A stretch of 64,000 nt of DNA from Clostridia bacterium (GCA_017548045.1 JAFYNR010000040.1:21968-85967); one strand, 5' to 3'. Positions 25,620-34,696 are shown, counted from the first letter of the stretch. The notes: generated from the letters alone by a model not told the origin. A program made the numbers and translations.

Positions 25620-26798
25620 ATGGATTACAAATTTGCAAAGGGTGTAGCATCTCTCAAGCCCTCAATTATCAGAGAGATTCTTAAAAGCTCAGGTGATACA
25701 ATTCCCCTTGCAGCAGGCAATCCCGCACCCGATGCTTTCCCTGTTGAGGATATAAAGAAAATCGTAAACGAAATTTTTGAGGCAGACCCCATACTTGCGC
25801 TTCAGTACGGTGTCAGCGAAGGCTATACTCCTCTTATTGAAAAGCTTACGGAGCTTGCAAAAAACCGTTACGGAGTCGGCAGTGAAAACGACGGTCTTAT
25901 CGTTGTAAGCGGTGCCCAGCAGGTAATGAGCCTTATGAGTCAGTGCTTTATCAACTACGGCGATTGCATTCTGTGTGAAGAACCTTCATTTATCGGCTCA
26001 CTCAACTGCTTCAGAAGCTACGGCGCAAAGCTCAGCGGTGTACCCGTTGACAGTGACGGTATGAATATCGAAGCACTTGAAGAAAAACTCAGAACGGAAG
26101 AAAACGTAAAGTTTATCTATACCATACCCAATTTCCAGAATCCCGCAGGCGTTACAATGTCACTCGAAAAGAGAAAAGCGGTTTATGAGCTTGCCAAGAA
26201 ATATGGTGTGCTTATTCTGGAAGATAACCCCTACGGCGACCTTCGTGTATCAGGTGAAAACGTGCCTGCAATCAAGAGCTTTGATGAAGACGGTATTGTT
26301 GTTTATGCAGGTTCATTTTCAAAGATTGTTGCTCCCGGTATAAGAGTGGGCTATGCACTCGCTCCAAAGGAGATTATTGCAAAGCTTACGGTTGCAAAGC
26401 AGACACAGGATGTTCATACACCTCTTATTTCACAGCTGGTTGTTTATAAGTGGCTTACGGAATATGATTTTGAAGGCCATATCAATAAAATCAGAGAGAT
26501 TTACAGACGCAAGCTCAATCTTCTTTGCGACTGTGTTGATAAGGAGCTTTCCGATTATCTTACCTATCACAGACCCGAAGGCGGCCTTTTTGTTTGGGCA
26601 AAGCTTAACGACGGCATTGATATGCTTGATTTCTGCCGCAAGGCAAGTGCCGCAGGCGTTTCTGTTGTTCCCGGCAACGCATTTATGGTTGACGGAGATA
26701 AGGAATGCAGCTATATCCGAATGAACTTCTCAACACCCTCAGACGAAGCCATTGTCAAGGGCGTTAAAATTCTCGGTGAAGTTGCCAAATCACTTTAA
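25620..26798 (+). CDS. PLP-dependent aminotransferase, class I (LysN/2-aminoadipate-like)
   Basis: This 392-residue fold-type I aminotransferase has NPAGVTMS near residue 180, EDNPYGDLR (Asp that pairs with the pyridine nitrogen) and SFSKIVAPGIRVGY, where the Lys forms the Schiff base. A final RMNFS Arg would bind the substrate carboxylate. The sequence resembles the LysN/MocR-type aminotransferase group without the DNA-binding domain. Substrate may be 2-aminoadipate, an aromatic or a branched amino acid. trpS follows after 15 nt, which hints at an aromatic substrate but proves nothing. Confidence 0.85.
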   Translation: MDYKFAKGVASLKPSIIREILKSSGDTIPLAAGNPAPDAFPVEDIKKIVNEIFEADPILALQYGVSEGYTPLIEKLTELAKNRYGVGSENDGLIVVSGAQQVMSLMSQCFINYGDCILCEEPSFIGSLNCFRSYGAKLSGVPVDSDGMNIEALEEKLRTEENVKFIYTIPNFQNPAGVTMSLEKRKAVYELAKKYGVLILEDNPYGDLRVSGENVPAIKSFDEDGIVVYAGSFSKIVAPGIRVGYALAPKEIIAKLTVAKQTQDVHTPLISQLVVYKWLTEYDFEGHINKIREIYRRKLNLLCDCVDKELSDYLTYHRPEGGLFVWAKLNDGIDMLDFCRKASAAGVSVVPGNAFMVDGDKECSYIRMNFSTPSDEAIVKGVKILGEVAKSL

Positions 26799-26813
26799 AA
26801 GAGGTAAACCGAA

Positions 26814-27824
26814 ATGGAAAATACAACACCCGAAAAAAAGCCCATAGTTCTCAGCATGATTCAGCCAACGTCAATCCCCACGCTGGGCAACTATCTGGGA
26901 GCACTTAAAAACTGGAAAAAAATGAGCGACGACTATAACTGCCTTTATGCGGTTGCAGACCTTCACGCTCTTACAATTCACCCCGAGCCCGCAAAGCTCC
27001 GCCAGCAGATTCTTGAAATGTACGCAATTATGCTTGCCGTAGGTCTTGACCCCGAAAAGAACATCGTTTTCCTTCAGAGTCAGGTTGCGGCGCACGCAGA
27101 GCTTGCCTGGATTCTTGATTGCTATACACAGTTCGGTGAGGCTTCAAGAATGACTCAGTTCAAAGAGAAATCACAGAAGCACGCAGATAACGTCAACGTT
27201 GGTTTGTTTGCATATCCCGTGCTTATGGCGGCGGATATTCTGCTTTATCAGGCAAATTTCGTTCCCATCGGTGCAGACCAGAAGCAGCATCTTGAGCTTG
27301 CCCGTGATATTGCCAACCGCTTTAATTCGCTCAGAGGCAACACCTTCACACTTCCCGAGCCCTTTATCGGTAAGGTAGGCGCAAGGGTTATGAGCCTTCA
27401 GGATCCCACACAGAAGATGTCGAAAAGCGACCCCAATCCCAAGGCATCCGTTTCTCTGCTTGATCCTCCCGAGGTTATCCTCAAGAAGTTCAAGTCTGCG
27501 GTTACAGACAGCGAGGCTTGCGTGCGTTATGCAGACGGTAAGGACGGCATAAACAATCTTATGGCGATTTACTCCTGCTGCACAGGTCTTGACTACGAAG
27601 CTATTGAAAAAGAATTTGAAGGCAAGGGCTACGGCGATTTCAAGGTTAAGGTTGCGGAAGCTGTTATTGAAGAGCTTCGCCCGGTGCAGGAAGAATATAA
27701 GCGTCTTATTGCGGATAAGCAGTATCTTCTTGACACAGCCGCCGCAGGTGCTGAAAAAGCTTCACGCATTGCATACAGAACTCTTACCAAAGCAAAGAAA
27801 AAAGTCGGACTTTTGCTCGGTTAA
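26814..27824 (+). CDS. trpS: Tryptophanyl-tRNA synthetase
   Basis: This 336-residue class I synthetase attaches tryptophan to tRNA-Trp. The HIGH-equivalent TLGNYLGAL (about residues 23-31), DLHALT, GADQKQHLELARDIA and the KMSKSDPN loop are all present. Length and motif order are normal. It is expressed from the aminotransferase promoter, with only 15 nt between the genes, so no T-box leader can lie directly in front of it, and none was recognised ahead of the aminotransferase either. Confidence 0.96.
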   Translation: MENTTPEKKPIVLSMIQPTSIPTLGNYLGALKNWKKMSDDYNCLYAVADLHALTIHPEPAKLRQQILEMYAIMLAVGLDPEKNIVFLQSQVAAHAELAWILDCYTQFGEASRMTQFKEKSQKHADNVNVGLFAYPVLMAADILLYQANFVPIGADQKQHLELARDIANRFNSLRGNTFTLPEPFIGKVGARVMSLQDPTQKMSKSDPNPKASVSLLDPPEVILKKFKSAVTDSEACVRYADGKDGINNLMAIYSCCTGLDYEAIEKEFEGKGYGDFKVKVAEAVIEELRPVQEEYKRLIADKQYLLDTAAAGAEKASRIAYRTLTKAKKKVGLLLG

Positions 27825-27864
27825 GAGCCTTGAAAACCGAAAAATTTGTTAAATACGCCAAAAT

Positions 27865-27931
27865 TGCATAAATATTCAGAAAACACTTGATTTTTTGAAT
27901 ATTCAATGTATAATTAATGCATAAAAATAAA
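27865..27931 (+). promoter_or_regulatory. ARG-box-like operator sites at argG
   Basis: TGCATAAATATTCA (27865-27878) matches the ArgR/AhrC box core TGAATWWWWATTCA except at one base. A second, weaker match, TGCATAAAAATAAA (27918-27931), covers the expected transcription start. Between them TGAATATTCA (27896-27905) lies in the promoter spacer. The arrangement suggests arginine-dependent repression of argGH; the regulator gene is not in the window. Confidence 0.5.
27887..27914 (+). promoter_or_regulatory. Promoter of argG-argH
   Basis: TTGATT (27887-27892), a 16-nt spacer and TATAAT (27909-27914), 36 nt before the argG ATG. Confidence 0.65.
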
Positions 27932-27950
27932 TTACGAACGGAGAATTACA

Positions 27951-29180
27951 ATGAAAGAAATTAAAAAAGTTGTTCTTGCCTACTCAGGCGGTCTTGATAC
28001 ATCAATCATCATCCCTTGGCTTAAAGAGAACTACAACAACTGCGAGGTTGTTGCTGTTTCAGGTGACGTAGGTCAGGGTACAGAGCTTGACGGTCTTGAA
28101 GAGAAGGCAATCAAAACAGGTGCTTCAAAGCTTTACATCGAAAACCTTCAGGATGAATTCGTAAGCGATTACATCTTCCCCACACTCAAAGCAGGTGCAG
28201 TTTATGAGAAGGAATACCTTCTCGGCACATCCTTTGCACGTCCCATTATTGCAAAGAGAATTGTTGAAATTGCAAAGGCTGAAGGCGCAGACGCTATCTG
28301 CCACGGCTGCACAGGTAAGGGTAATGACCAGGTAAGATTCGAGCTTACAATCAAGGCTTTTGCTCCCGAAATGGAAATCATCGCTCCCTGGAGAATCTGG
28401 GATATCAAATCACGTGAAGAAGAAATCGAATATGCAGAGGCACACAACATTCCTCTTAAAATAAACCGTGAAACCAACTATTCAAAGGATAAGAACCTCT
28501 GGCATCTTTCACACGAGGGTCTTGACCTTGAGGATCCCGCAAACGAGCCTCAGTATAATAAGCCCGGCTTCCTTGAAATGGGCGTTTCACCCGAAATGGC
28601 ACCCGATGAGCCTACATATATCACAATTCACTTTGAAAAGGGTGTTCCCACTGCTGTTAACGGCAAGGAAATGGGCGGCGTTGAGCTCATCAAGTACCTT
28701 AATGAGGTAGGCGGCAAGAACGGTATCGGCCTTAACGACATCGTTGAAAACCGTCTTGTTGGTATGAAGTCAAGAGGCGTTTACGAAAATCCCGCAGGTT
28801 CAATCCTCTTCAAGGCACACGATGTTCTTGAAACAATCACTCTTGACAGAGATACTCAGCACTACAAAGAAATCGTTGCTCATAAGTTTGCAGAGCTTGT
28901 TTACTTCGGTCAGTGGTTTACTCCTCTGCGTGAGGCTCTTTCAGCATTTGTTGACAAGACTCAGGAAACAGTTACAGGCGACGTTAAGCTCAAGCTTTAC
29001 AAGGGCAATATGATCAACGCAGGTGTTACTTCACCCTATACCCTTTACAGCGAAGATTTCGCAACCTTCGATGCAGATGAAGTTTACGACCAGAAGGACT
29101 CCGCAGGCTTCATCAACCTCTTCGGTCTTCCCATCAAGGTAAAGGCTATTCTTGAAGCTGAACGCAACGCAAACAAATAA
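27951..29180 (+). CDS. argG: Argininosuccinate synthase
   Basis: This 409-residue enzyme joins citrulline and aspartate with ATP to form argininosuccinate in arginine synthesis. The N-terminal PP-loop AYSGGLDTS (about residues 9-17) is diagnostic, with [12 protein letters not shown] near residue 118 and [12 protein letters not shown] near 178. Length is typical. The codon choice is noticeably tidy and the ribosome site (CGGAG) is close, consistent with good expression. argH follows 55 nt downstream, across a small hairpin that could act as a partial terminator. Confidence 0.97.
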   Translation: MKEIKKVVLAYSGGLDTSIIIPWLKENYNNCEVVAVSGDVGQGTELDGLEEKAIKTGASKLYIENLQDEFVSDYIFPTLKAGAVYEKEYLLGTSFARPIIAKRIVEIAKAEGADAICHGCTGKGNDQVRFELTIKAFAPEMEIIAPWRIWDIKSREEEIEYAEAHNIPLKINRETNYSKDKNLWHLSHEGLDLEDPANEPQYNKPGFLEMGVSPEMAPDEPTYITIHFEKGVPTAVNGKEMGGVELIKYLNEVGGKNGIGLNDIVENRLVGMKSRGVYENPAGSILFKAHDVLETITLDRDTQHYKEIVAHKFAELVYFGQWFTPLREALSAFVDKTQETVTGDVKLKLYKGNMINAGVTSPYTLYSEDFATFDADEVYDQKDSAGFINLFGLPIKVKAILEAERNANK

Positions 29181-29187
29181 AAACGTA

Positions 29188-29213
29188 AGAGCCGTCATAT
29201 GGCGGCTCTTTTT
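29188..29213 (+). terminator. Hairpin with T-run between argG and argH
   Basis: AGAGCCG (29188-29194) pairs with CGGCTCT (29203-29209), followed by TTTTT. It resembles a weak terminator inside the argGH operon and may reduce argH expression relative to argG. No separate argH promoter is obvious in the remaining 20 nt. Confidence 0.6.
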
Positions 29214-29234
29214 CCCGTATAAGGAGGAATATAA

Positions 29235-30542
29235 ATGAAACTTTGGGCAGGCCGTTTCTCAAAGGAAGCGGATAAAAAAACCAATGATTTCAATTCATCA
29301 ATCGCCACCGATTCCAGAATGTATTATCAGGATATCGAAGGCAGTATTGCCCACGCAACAATGCTTGCGGCAAAGGGAATCATTTCGCAGGATGACGGTG
29401 CGCTTATCTGCTCCGAGCTTGCAAAAATCAGACAGGAAATTTCAGATGGTGGGCTTCTCATTGACCCCAATGCAGAGGATATTCACACCTTTATTGAGCA
29501 GACACTTACCGAGCGTATAGGCTCGGCAGGCAAGCGTCTTCATACGGGCAGAAGCCGTAATGACCAGGTTGCCCTTGACGTGCGTCTTTATCTTCGTGAG
29601 CAGTGTGATGAAACTCTTGTGCTTGTTGAGAATCTTATTAAGGCACTTGAAGAAAAGGGCGATGAATACGCCGATGCAATTATGCCCGGCTATACACATT
29701 TGCAGAGAGCACAGCCCGTTACTTTCAAGGCTCATCTGACCGCATACACCGAAATGCTTACCCGTGACCTTGGCAGAATTGAGGATGCGAGGAAGCGTAT
29801 GAATTCATCGCCTTTGGGTAGCGGTGCCCTTGCAGGCACAACCTATCCCATTGACAGGGCGATGACCGCCGGAATTCTCGGCTTTGATTCATTCACCAAA
29901 AGCACTCTTGACGGTGTTGCGGACAGAGATTTCTGCATTGAGCTTGCAAGCGCACTTTCAATCTGTATGGTGCATCTTTCAAGGCTTTGTGAGGAGATTA
30001 TTCTCTGGTGCTCATGGGAATTCAAGTTTGTTGAGCTTGACGATGCATTTTCAACAGGCTCAAGCATTATGCCTCAGAAGAAGAATCCTGATATTGCTGA
30101 GCTTGTAAGAGGTAAAAGCGGCAGAGTGTTTGGCGACCTTATGACCCTGCTTACGGTTATGAAGGGTCTGCCTCTTGCATACAACAAAGATATGCAGGAG
30201 GATAAGGATGCAATTTTTGATGCATTCGATACCGTGAAAATCTGCCTTGTAACTCTTGAACCTATGATTCAGACGATGAAGGCAATTCCCGAAAATATGA
30301 GAAAGGCGGCGGCAGGCGGATTTATAAACGCTACCGACTGTGCCGACTACCTTGTTTCAAAGGGTCTTCCCTTCAGAGATGCCTATAAGGCAACGGGTGA
30401 GCTTGTTGCCCTTTGTATAAGAGAAAACAAAACCCTCGAAACTCTTTCTCTTGAAGAGTATCAAGGCGTTTGCAATTTGTTTGATGAGGGTGTTTATGAT
30501 GCCATCAGGCTTGAAAACTGCGTAAAGCGTCGCGGAATGTAA
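29235..30542 (+). CDS. argH: Argininosuccinate lyase
   Basis: This 435-residue enzyme splits argininosuccinate into arginine and fumarate, completing arginine synthesis. The superfamily signature GSSIMPQKKNPD (about residues 276-287) contains the catalytic serine loop. HTGRSRNDQV and GYTHLQRAQP, the other two conserved regions, are also present. Family members are usually about 455-470 residues, so this one is slightly short at the C-terminus. AAGGAGG lies upstream of the ATG. It relies on the argG promoter as far as can be seen. Confidence 0.96.
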   Translation: MKLWAGRFSKEADKKTNDFNSSIATDSRMYYQDIEGSIAHATMLAAKGIISQDDGALICSELAKIRQEISDGGLLIDPNAEDIHTFIEQTLTERIGSAGKRLHTGRSRNDQVALDVRLYLREQCDETLVLVENLIKALEEKGDEYADAIMPGYTHLQRAQPVTFKAHLTAYTEMLTRDLGRIEDARKRMNSSPLGSGALAGTTYPIDRAMTAGILGFDSFTKSTLDGVADRDFCIELASALSICMVHLSRLCEEIILWCSWEFKFVELDDAFSTGSSIMPQKKNPDIAELVRGKSGRVFGDLMTLLTVMKGLPLAYNKDMQEDKDAIFDAFDTVKICLVTLEPMIQTMKAIPENMRKAAAGGFINATDCADYLVSKGLPFRDAYKATGELVALCIRENKTLETLSLEEYQGVCNLFDEGVYDAIRLENCVKRRGM

Positions 30543-30548
30543 AAAAAT

Positions 30549-30583
30549 ATCCCGTTGGTTCAAAACCAACGGGATTAATTTTT
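30549..30583 (+). terminator. Bidirectional terminator between argH and the lipoprotein gene
   Basis: ATCCCGTTGGTT (30549-30560) pairs perfectly with AACCAACGGGAT (30564-30575) around a 3-nt loop, with T-rich sequence on the plus side and A-rich sequence on the other, so it can serve both convergent genes. Confidence 0.85.
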
Positions 30584-31110
30584 TATTTTTCTGTGTAGTC
30601 AAAGAATTCAACCTTTACGGTGCTTTCGGGGAAATCAAAGATACAGTCTTCAATAATATCGCCCTTGCTTGCATCCTCAAGGTCAGCCATAAAGAAGCTC
30701 TTTCTTACCATATTGCCGTCTTTGTCATATGCAATGTAGCCGATTTTCATATCGTCTTTTCTTGAGCCGATTGCCTGAATTTCAACTGAAGCAATACCCG
30801 TAACCTCAAAAGCGGAGAAAGCGTGATATTCCAGCTCTATATCCTTGATTGCGGCAACTGAATTGCCGTATACGTTATAATTGCTTACAACGAATTCAAC
30901 GTCGTTGACTGTTTCAAGATATTTAACGGGAGCCGTTGTGCCCGACGTGGGATCTGCGTTTGCGGGAGGAGTAACGGTATCGCCGTAGGGATTAACAAAT
31001 GACTGGTTTACAACCGTTGTGGTTGCAGGCTCCTTGGGTACGTTTGAGCATCCTGCAAAACAGAGTGCAACGCAGATGAGAGCGAGTAAAATACAGATTG
31101 TTGATTTCAT
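30583..31110 (-). CDS. Putative lipoprotein of unknown function
   Basis: This 175-residue protein has a short signal peptide ending at a lipobox (CFAGCSN, Cys near residue 21). A Thr/Pro/Asn-rich linker follows (about 25-65), then a single domain of about 110 residues with alternating beta pattern, which looks like a FxLYD-type or immunoglobulin-like fold. It should be anchored to the outer face of the membrane. No catalytic motif is seen. The ATG at 31110 is chosen over a TTG nine bases upstream because AGGAAAGGA lies at a proper distance only from the ATG. Function unknown. Confidence 0.7.
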   Translation of the reverse strand: MKSTICILLALICVALCFAGCSNVPKEPATTTVVNQSFVNPYGDTVTPPANADPTSGTTAPVKYLETVNDVEFVVSNYNVYGNSVAAIKDIELEYHAFSAFEVTGIASVEIQAIGSRKDDMKIGYIAYDKDGNMVRKSFFMADLEDASKGDIIEDCIFDFPESTVKVEFFDYTEK

Positions 31111-31148
31111 AAAAATCAAATCCTTTCCTAATGAATGCTTTTATAATA

Positions 31149-32615
31149 TCACATATTTTTTGTTTTTTCAACCGTATTCATAATTTCAGCAACGGTTTCG
31201 GCAATTTTGCCTGCGGTTTGGGGTCCCATTGAGTTTGTTTCTTCATAATGCCTGCGGTTGTGGATATCTCTGCCATTTTCAAAGTAAGGTGTTTCCTCGT
31301 GAAGAATGAAATCATTGGGAGGAAGCACGTAGCCCAGCTCGTCGTTTGCAAGACCGATAATCATAACGTCGTCGCCCACAATTTCCTGCAGGGGAGTGGG
31401 GTTGATTTCTCCGCCGCAGCCTGTTGCGGATTCTTCTGCACTGAGATATCCGCCGTAAACAAGCTCGGGGAATATTTCACAGGGCAACATAAGTATTTTC
31501 AGTGAATCTATTTCAAGGTAGCTGATTTCCGATTTAAGAACGGAGCCTGAGCCGTCGGGAAGTCTGTATTCATCGGCTTCAAGAATACCTGCTTTTGCGG
31601 CAATCATAAGCAGTGTGTTTTCTGCTTTTATGTAAACTTCCTGTTTTATGCAGCCGATTTTAGCTTTAAGTTCGGTTTCGTTTTCTATTGAAAGCGCATA
31701 GTCCGCAAGCTTTTCGCCGATTTCAGCCGTAGACTGTGCAAAGTCGCCGCCGTTATCACGGATTTCCTTTTCGTTGGGAATATCCATGCTTATCATTCCG
31801 CCGATTGCACCTACGCAATAAAGGGTTTCAGCACCGGCTTCATTTCTGATTTTCTCACGCATATAGTGGGGGAAATCTGCACTGATACGGCTGTTGCAGC
31901 CCTGCAAGGATTCGGAATGGGATGCAAAATTAAGAATATATGTCTGACGGCTGCCGTCATCGGGCACAAAACGAAGTCTTGTAAGGGTTTTGGAATAAAC
32001 TATGGGTGTGCGGATATCCTCCTGCATATCGGGGACTTCCGTTTTACCGAGGTAAAGTCTGCCGGGCTTACGGTTAGCGTATGCCTGCTTTACGGCCTTT
32101 ACGGTTTGCGAGAATACAAGCTCCATATATTTCGGATCCTTGCCGCTGAGAGGCAGAGGACCCCATATTCCCATTGTGTCAATGCCTGCGTGAGAATGGG
32201 TGCTGACAATATTTATGCTCCTGCATCCCGAAAGCATTGCAAAATCACGAAGTCTTGCTCTTAAACGGTTGACATCTTTGTTGAGCATACCTACGTTATC
32301 GATGGAAACAAGAACGATTCCGCCTTTACCCGAAAGGTCGTCAAGCCATACGGCGTGGGTGTGAGGCGGGTCAAGCACTCCCTGTGCAGGGTTGTTTTCA
32401 CCGTAGCCGGCAACGTAGTATTTTTTTCTATCAACGTCATCGGGCAGAATGGATTCCTTTGAGAAACCGAGCAGAAATTTATCGCTTTTTGCCTGAGGGG
32501 GAATGATAAATTCGGCTTTTTTCAAAGGAGAGGCACATTTTTTCTTTGTGATGCGCTTTGACTGAGTTCGTAGAATGAAATCGACTGTTTTGTATACTGC
32601 GGTTAATGCTTTCAT
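31149..32615 (-). CDS. Neutral/alkaline ceramidase-like hydrolase
   Basis: This 488-residue protein resembles the N-terminal domain family of neutral/alkaline ceramidases (PF04734). Support comes from VAGYGENNPAQGVLDPPH near the start, the metal-binding STHSHAGID (about residues 143-151), and ASHSESLQG with later GLANDELGYVLPP. The C-terminal immunoglobulin-like domain of true ceramidases is missing and no signal peptide is visible, so it may be a cytoplasmic amidase on another substrate. The ATG at 32615 is preferred to a TTG at 32633, because GGAAGGA lies between them at good spacing. It starts 5 nt after trmL ends, so they share a transcript. Confidence 0.72.
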   Translation of the reverse strand: MKALTAVYKTVDFILRTQSKRITKKKCASPLKKAEFIIPPQAKSDKFLLGFSKESILPDDVDRKKYYVAGYGENNPAQGVLDPPHTHAVWLDDLSGKGGIVLVSIDNVGMLNKDVNRLRARLRDFAMLSGCRSINIVSTHSHAGIDTMGIWGPLPLSGKDPKYMELVFSQTVKAVKQAYANRKPGRLYLGKTEVPDMQEDIRTPIVYSKTLTRLRFVPDDGSRQTYILNFASHSESLQGCNSRISADFPHYMREKIRNEAGAETLYCVGAIGGMISMDIPNEKEIRDNGGDFAQSTAEIGEKLADYALSIENETELKAKIGCIKQEVYIKAENTLLMIAAKAGILEADEYRLPDGSGSVLKSEISYLEIDSLKILMLPCEIFPELVYGGYLSAEESATGCGGEINPTPLQEIVGDDVMIIGLANDELGYVLPPNDFILHEETPYFENGRDIHNRRHYEETNSMGPQTAGKIAETVAEIMNTVEKTKNM

Positions 32616-32620
32616 TTTCT

Positions 32621-33130
32621 CTATTCCTTCCAATCAAATTTTGTGAGCCTGCCTTTAAGCAGAAGCTCAGGGAAATTCCATTGTCTGAGCACTTCGTAAA
32701 CGCCGATTGCCACGGAGTTTGAAAGGTTAAGGCTTCTTGCGGCGCTGTTATTTATCATCGGCAGGCGTACGCAGTTTTCCTGATTTTCAAGAAGCAAATC
32801 CTCGGGCAGACCTGCGGTTTCCTTGCCGAAAACAAGGTAAGTGTTGTCGGGATAATCGATTTCGGAATAAATCTTTGTTGCTTTTGTTGAGAAATAGTAA
32901 AAATTACCGTTCTTGTTTTTCTCAAAAAAACCATCGAGATTATCATAATATGTAATGTCAAGCAGGTGCCAGTAATCAAGACCTGCTCTTTTTAATTTTG
33001 CATCGTCAACGCGAAAGCCCATAGGCTCAACAAGGTGAAGTCTTGCTCCCGTTGCGGCGCAGGTGCGTGCAATGTTGCCTGTATTCTGAGGTATCTGCGG
33101 CTCAACAAGAACAATATTAAGAACTGACAT
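32621..33130 (-). CDS. trmL: tRNA (cytidine/uridine-34-2'-O)-methyltransferase TrmL
   Basis: This SPOUT-class enzyme of 169 residues methylates the ribose of the wobble base in certain leucine tRNAs. The start VLVEPQIPQNTGNIARTCAA, the middle LVFGKETAGLP and the C-terminal LPM-NNSAARSLNLSNSVAI form the three SPOUT knot motifs. Length matches the compact TrmL/YibK type, which has no extra RNA-binding domain. The ceramidase-like gene follows directly. Confidence 0.93.
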   Translation of the reverse strand: MSVLNIVLVEPQIPQNTGNIARTCAATGARLHLVEPMGFRVDDAKLKRAGLDYWHLLDITYYDNLDGFFEKNKNGNFYYFSTKATKIYSEIDYPDNTYLVFGKETAGLPEDLLLENQENCVRLPMINNSAARSLNLSNSVAIGVYEVLRQWNFPELLLKGRLTKFDWKE

Positions 33131-33220
33131 TTTATAACTTCCTTAAAAATTATTTACACTGTTTTTATTCCCTCAACAGGGCAGAATATAAATGAAATTC
33201 AATGCATTGGAGGGAAAGAA

Positions 33221-33406
33221 ATGACATCAAAAAATATGTCACTGGTTAAAGGTATGGGCATCGGTATTGCCGTAGGCTCAGCCGCCGCAATGGCAGGCGC
33301 CAAAATGATGACGAAAAGCGGCAGAAGAATGTGCCGCCGCAATGCGTCAAAGGCAATGAAAACCGTTGAGGGCATGCTTGACAGTATTTCGATGATGACC
33401 AAATAA
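33221..33406 (+). CDS. Small glycine/alanine- and lysine-rich protein
   Basis: This 61-residue open frame has an excellent GGAGGG ribosome site eight bases before the ATG, which is why I accept it. Residues 9-27 form a Gly/Ala-rich hydrophobic stretch (GMGIGIAVGSAAAMAGAKMM) and could be one membrane helix. The rest is strongly basic (SGRRMCRRN) with a short amphipathic helix. It converges exactly on pth, with the two stop codons adjacent. Similar small YtxH-like proteins are frequent in Clostridia; function unknown. Confidence 0.6.
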   Translation: MTSKNMSLVKGMGIGIAVGSAAAMAGAKMMTKSGRRMCRRNASKAMKTVEGMLDSISMMTK

Positions 33407-34012
33407 TCAGCTGTTGAAGTTGCTCATCGCTTTATCCGTGTCGCCGTTTACCATAAGCTCAGCGGCATCGCAGGCTTTTTCTGCGGCTTCACGCAAAAGG
33501 GGAAGCTCATCCTTTTTGAAGTTTGACAAAACCCAATCCGCAAGCTCATAATCGGGGTGCGGCTTTTCGCCCACCCCAAGCTTGATTCTGGGGAAATTAT
33601 CGGAATTAAGATGATATATAATGCTTTTTATTCCGTTGTGGCCGCCTGCACTGCCCTTGCGTCTTATTCTGAGTTTGCCGCAGGGGAGTGAAATATCATC
33701 AAAAATAACAATTATTTTTTCAGGCGGTATTTTGTAAAACGCCGCCGCCTGCTTTACTGCCTCGCCGCTGTTATTCATAAAGGTCTGAGGCTTCATGAGC
33801 AGGCATTTTTTACCGCCTAATTCAACGGCTGCGGTTACGGCTTTGAACTGTATTTTGTTGATGCTTACCGAAAGCTTATCTGCCAGCAGGTCTGCAAAAA
33901 GGAAGCCTGCGTTGTGGCGCGTAAGCTCATACTGTCTTCCCGGATTACCGAGACCTACTATCAGGTATTCGGGCGGACCTGAAGGCACTTTGTTTCGTGA
34001 AAAAAATCCCAT
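33407..34012 (-). CDS. pth: Peptidyl-tRNA hydrolase
   Basis: This 201-residue enzyme frees tRNAs from prematurely released peptidyl-tRNA. Conserved residues are visible in VGLGNPGRQYELTRHNAGF (the catalytic His of TRHNAG), MKPQTFMNNSGEAV and FDDISLPCGKLRIRRKGSAGGHNG. An N-terminal extension of about 15 residues precedes the usual start. It lies 13 nt after a small membrane-anchored protein gene and probably shares its transcript. Confidence 0.96.
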   Translation of the reverse strand: MGFFSRNKVPSGPPEYLIVGLGNPGRQYELTRHNAGFLFADLLADKLSVSINKIQFKAVTAAVELGGKKCLLMKPQTFMNNSGEAVKQAAAFYKIPPEKIIVIFDDISLPCGKLRIRRKGSAGGHNGIKSIIYHLNSDNFPRIKLGVGEKPHPDYELADWVLSNFKKDELPLLREAAEKACDAAELMVNGDTDKAMSNFNS

Positions 34013-34024
34013 TTTTATTTTCCT

Positions 34025-34597
34025 TTATTCTGCTGCTTTGTTGATATCTGCCGTTTTATAGCCTACATATGAAAGCTCGGGGTTTTCGTTAACAACAGAT
34101 TCGTCTCTGTAAGCAAGTTTTATATCCATACCGTCAACAAGTGCCTTTGCCTCATCGGTTGAAAGGTCGCCGTTGTCGCATAAAATATTGAAGTATACAG
34201 GTGCTGTACTGCCGGGTTCAATTTCGATATCGCCTTCAAGTGAGGTGCAGATGTAAACGCCGTCTTTGCCGTTATCGGCTACGTCAAGTGCAAAAACCGT
34301 AATCGTTTCGTCGGTTGAATTGCTTACGGTAACAAACTCGGTATAGGTAAGCCATTCTTCGGGACATTCGTAAAATTCAACGGTTTTTTCTCCGCCGAGG
34401 TGATATTGATTTTCAAGCACCTTTGTGAATTTTTCGGGTCTGGTCATAAGTGCTTCAAGGGTATCGGGGTTATCCGTAAACTCATCAACGGTAACGGAAA
34501 CCGTGCCGTTGTTTTTATTTGCGGTAACAAAATATATTCCCGTACCAATAGCTGCAATAAGAATAAATGCAACGATTGCAATTATTATTTTTTTCAT
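34025..34597 (-). CDS. Membrane-anchored extracellular protein of unknown function
   Basis: This 190-residue protein has an N-terminal hydrophobic segment (residues 4-25) with a lysine start and no lipobox, so it is probably an uncleaved membrane anchor. The remaining 160 residues are acidic and beta-rich (VEFYECPEEWLTYTEFVTVSN, then a FALDVADNGKDG turn), resembling an immunoglobulin-like domain without catalytic residues. GGAGG precedes the ATG. It is the gene directly before pth. No family is recognised. Confidence 0.62.
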   Translation of the reverse strand: MKKIIIAIVAFILIAAIGTGIYFVTANKNNGTVSVTVDEFTDNPDTLEALMTRPEKFTKVLENQYHLGGEKTVEFYECPEEWLTYTEFVTVSNSTDETITVFALDVADNGKDGVYICTSLEGDIEIEPGSTAPVYFNILCDNGDLSTDEAKALVDGMDIKLAYRDESVVNENPELSYVGYKTADINKAAE

Positions 34598-34696
34598 AAC
34601 AAAACCTCCATTTTACTTATAAAAGAATTATGACAGATTTTAACTGAAAAAACAATAGATTAATTTTAATTTATAAATTATTTTACATAATGTTAA

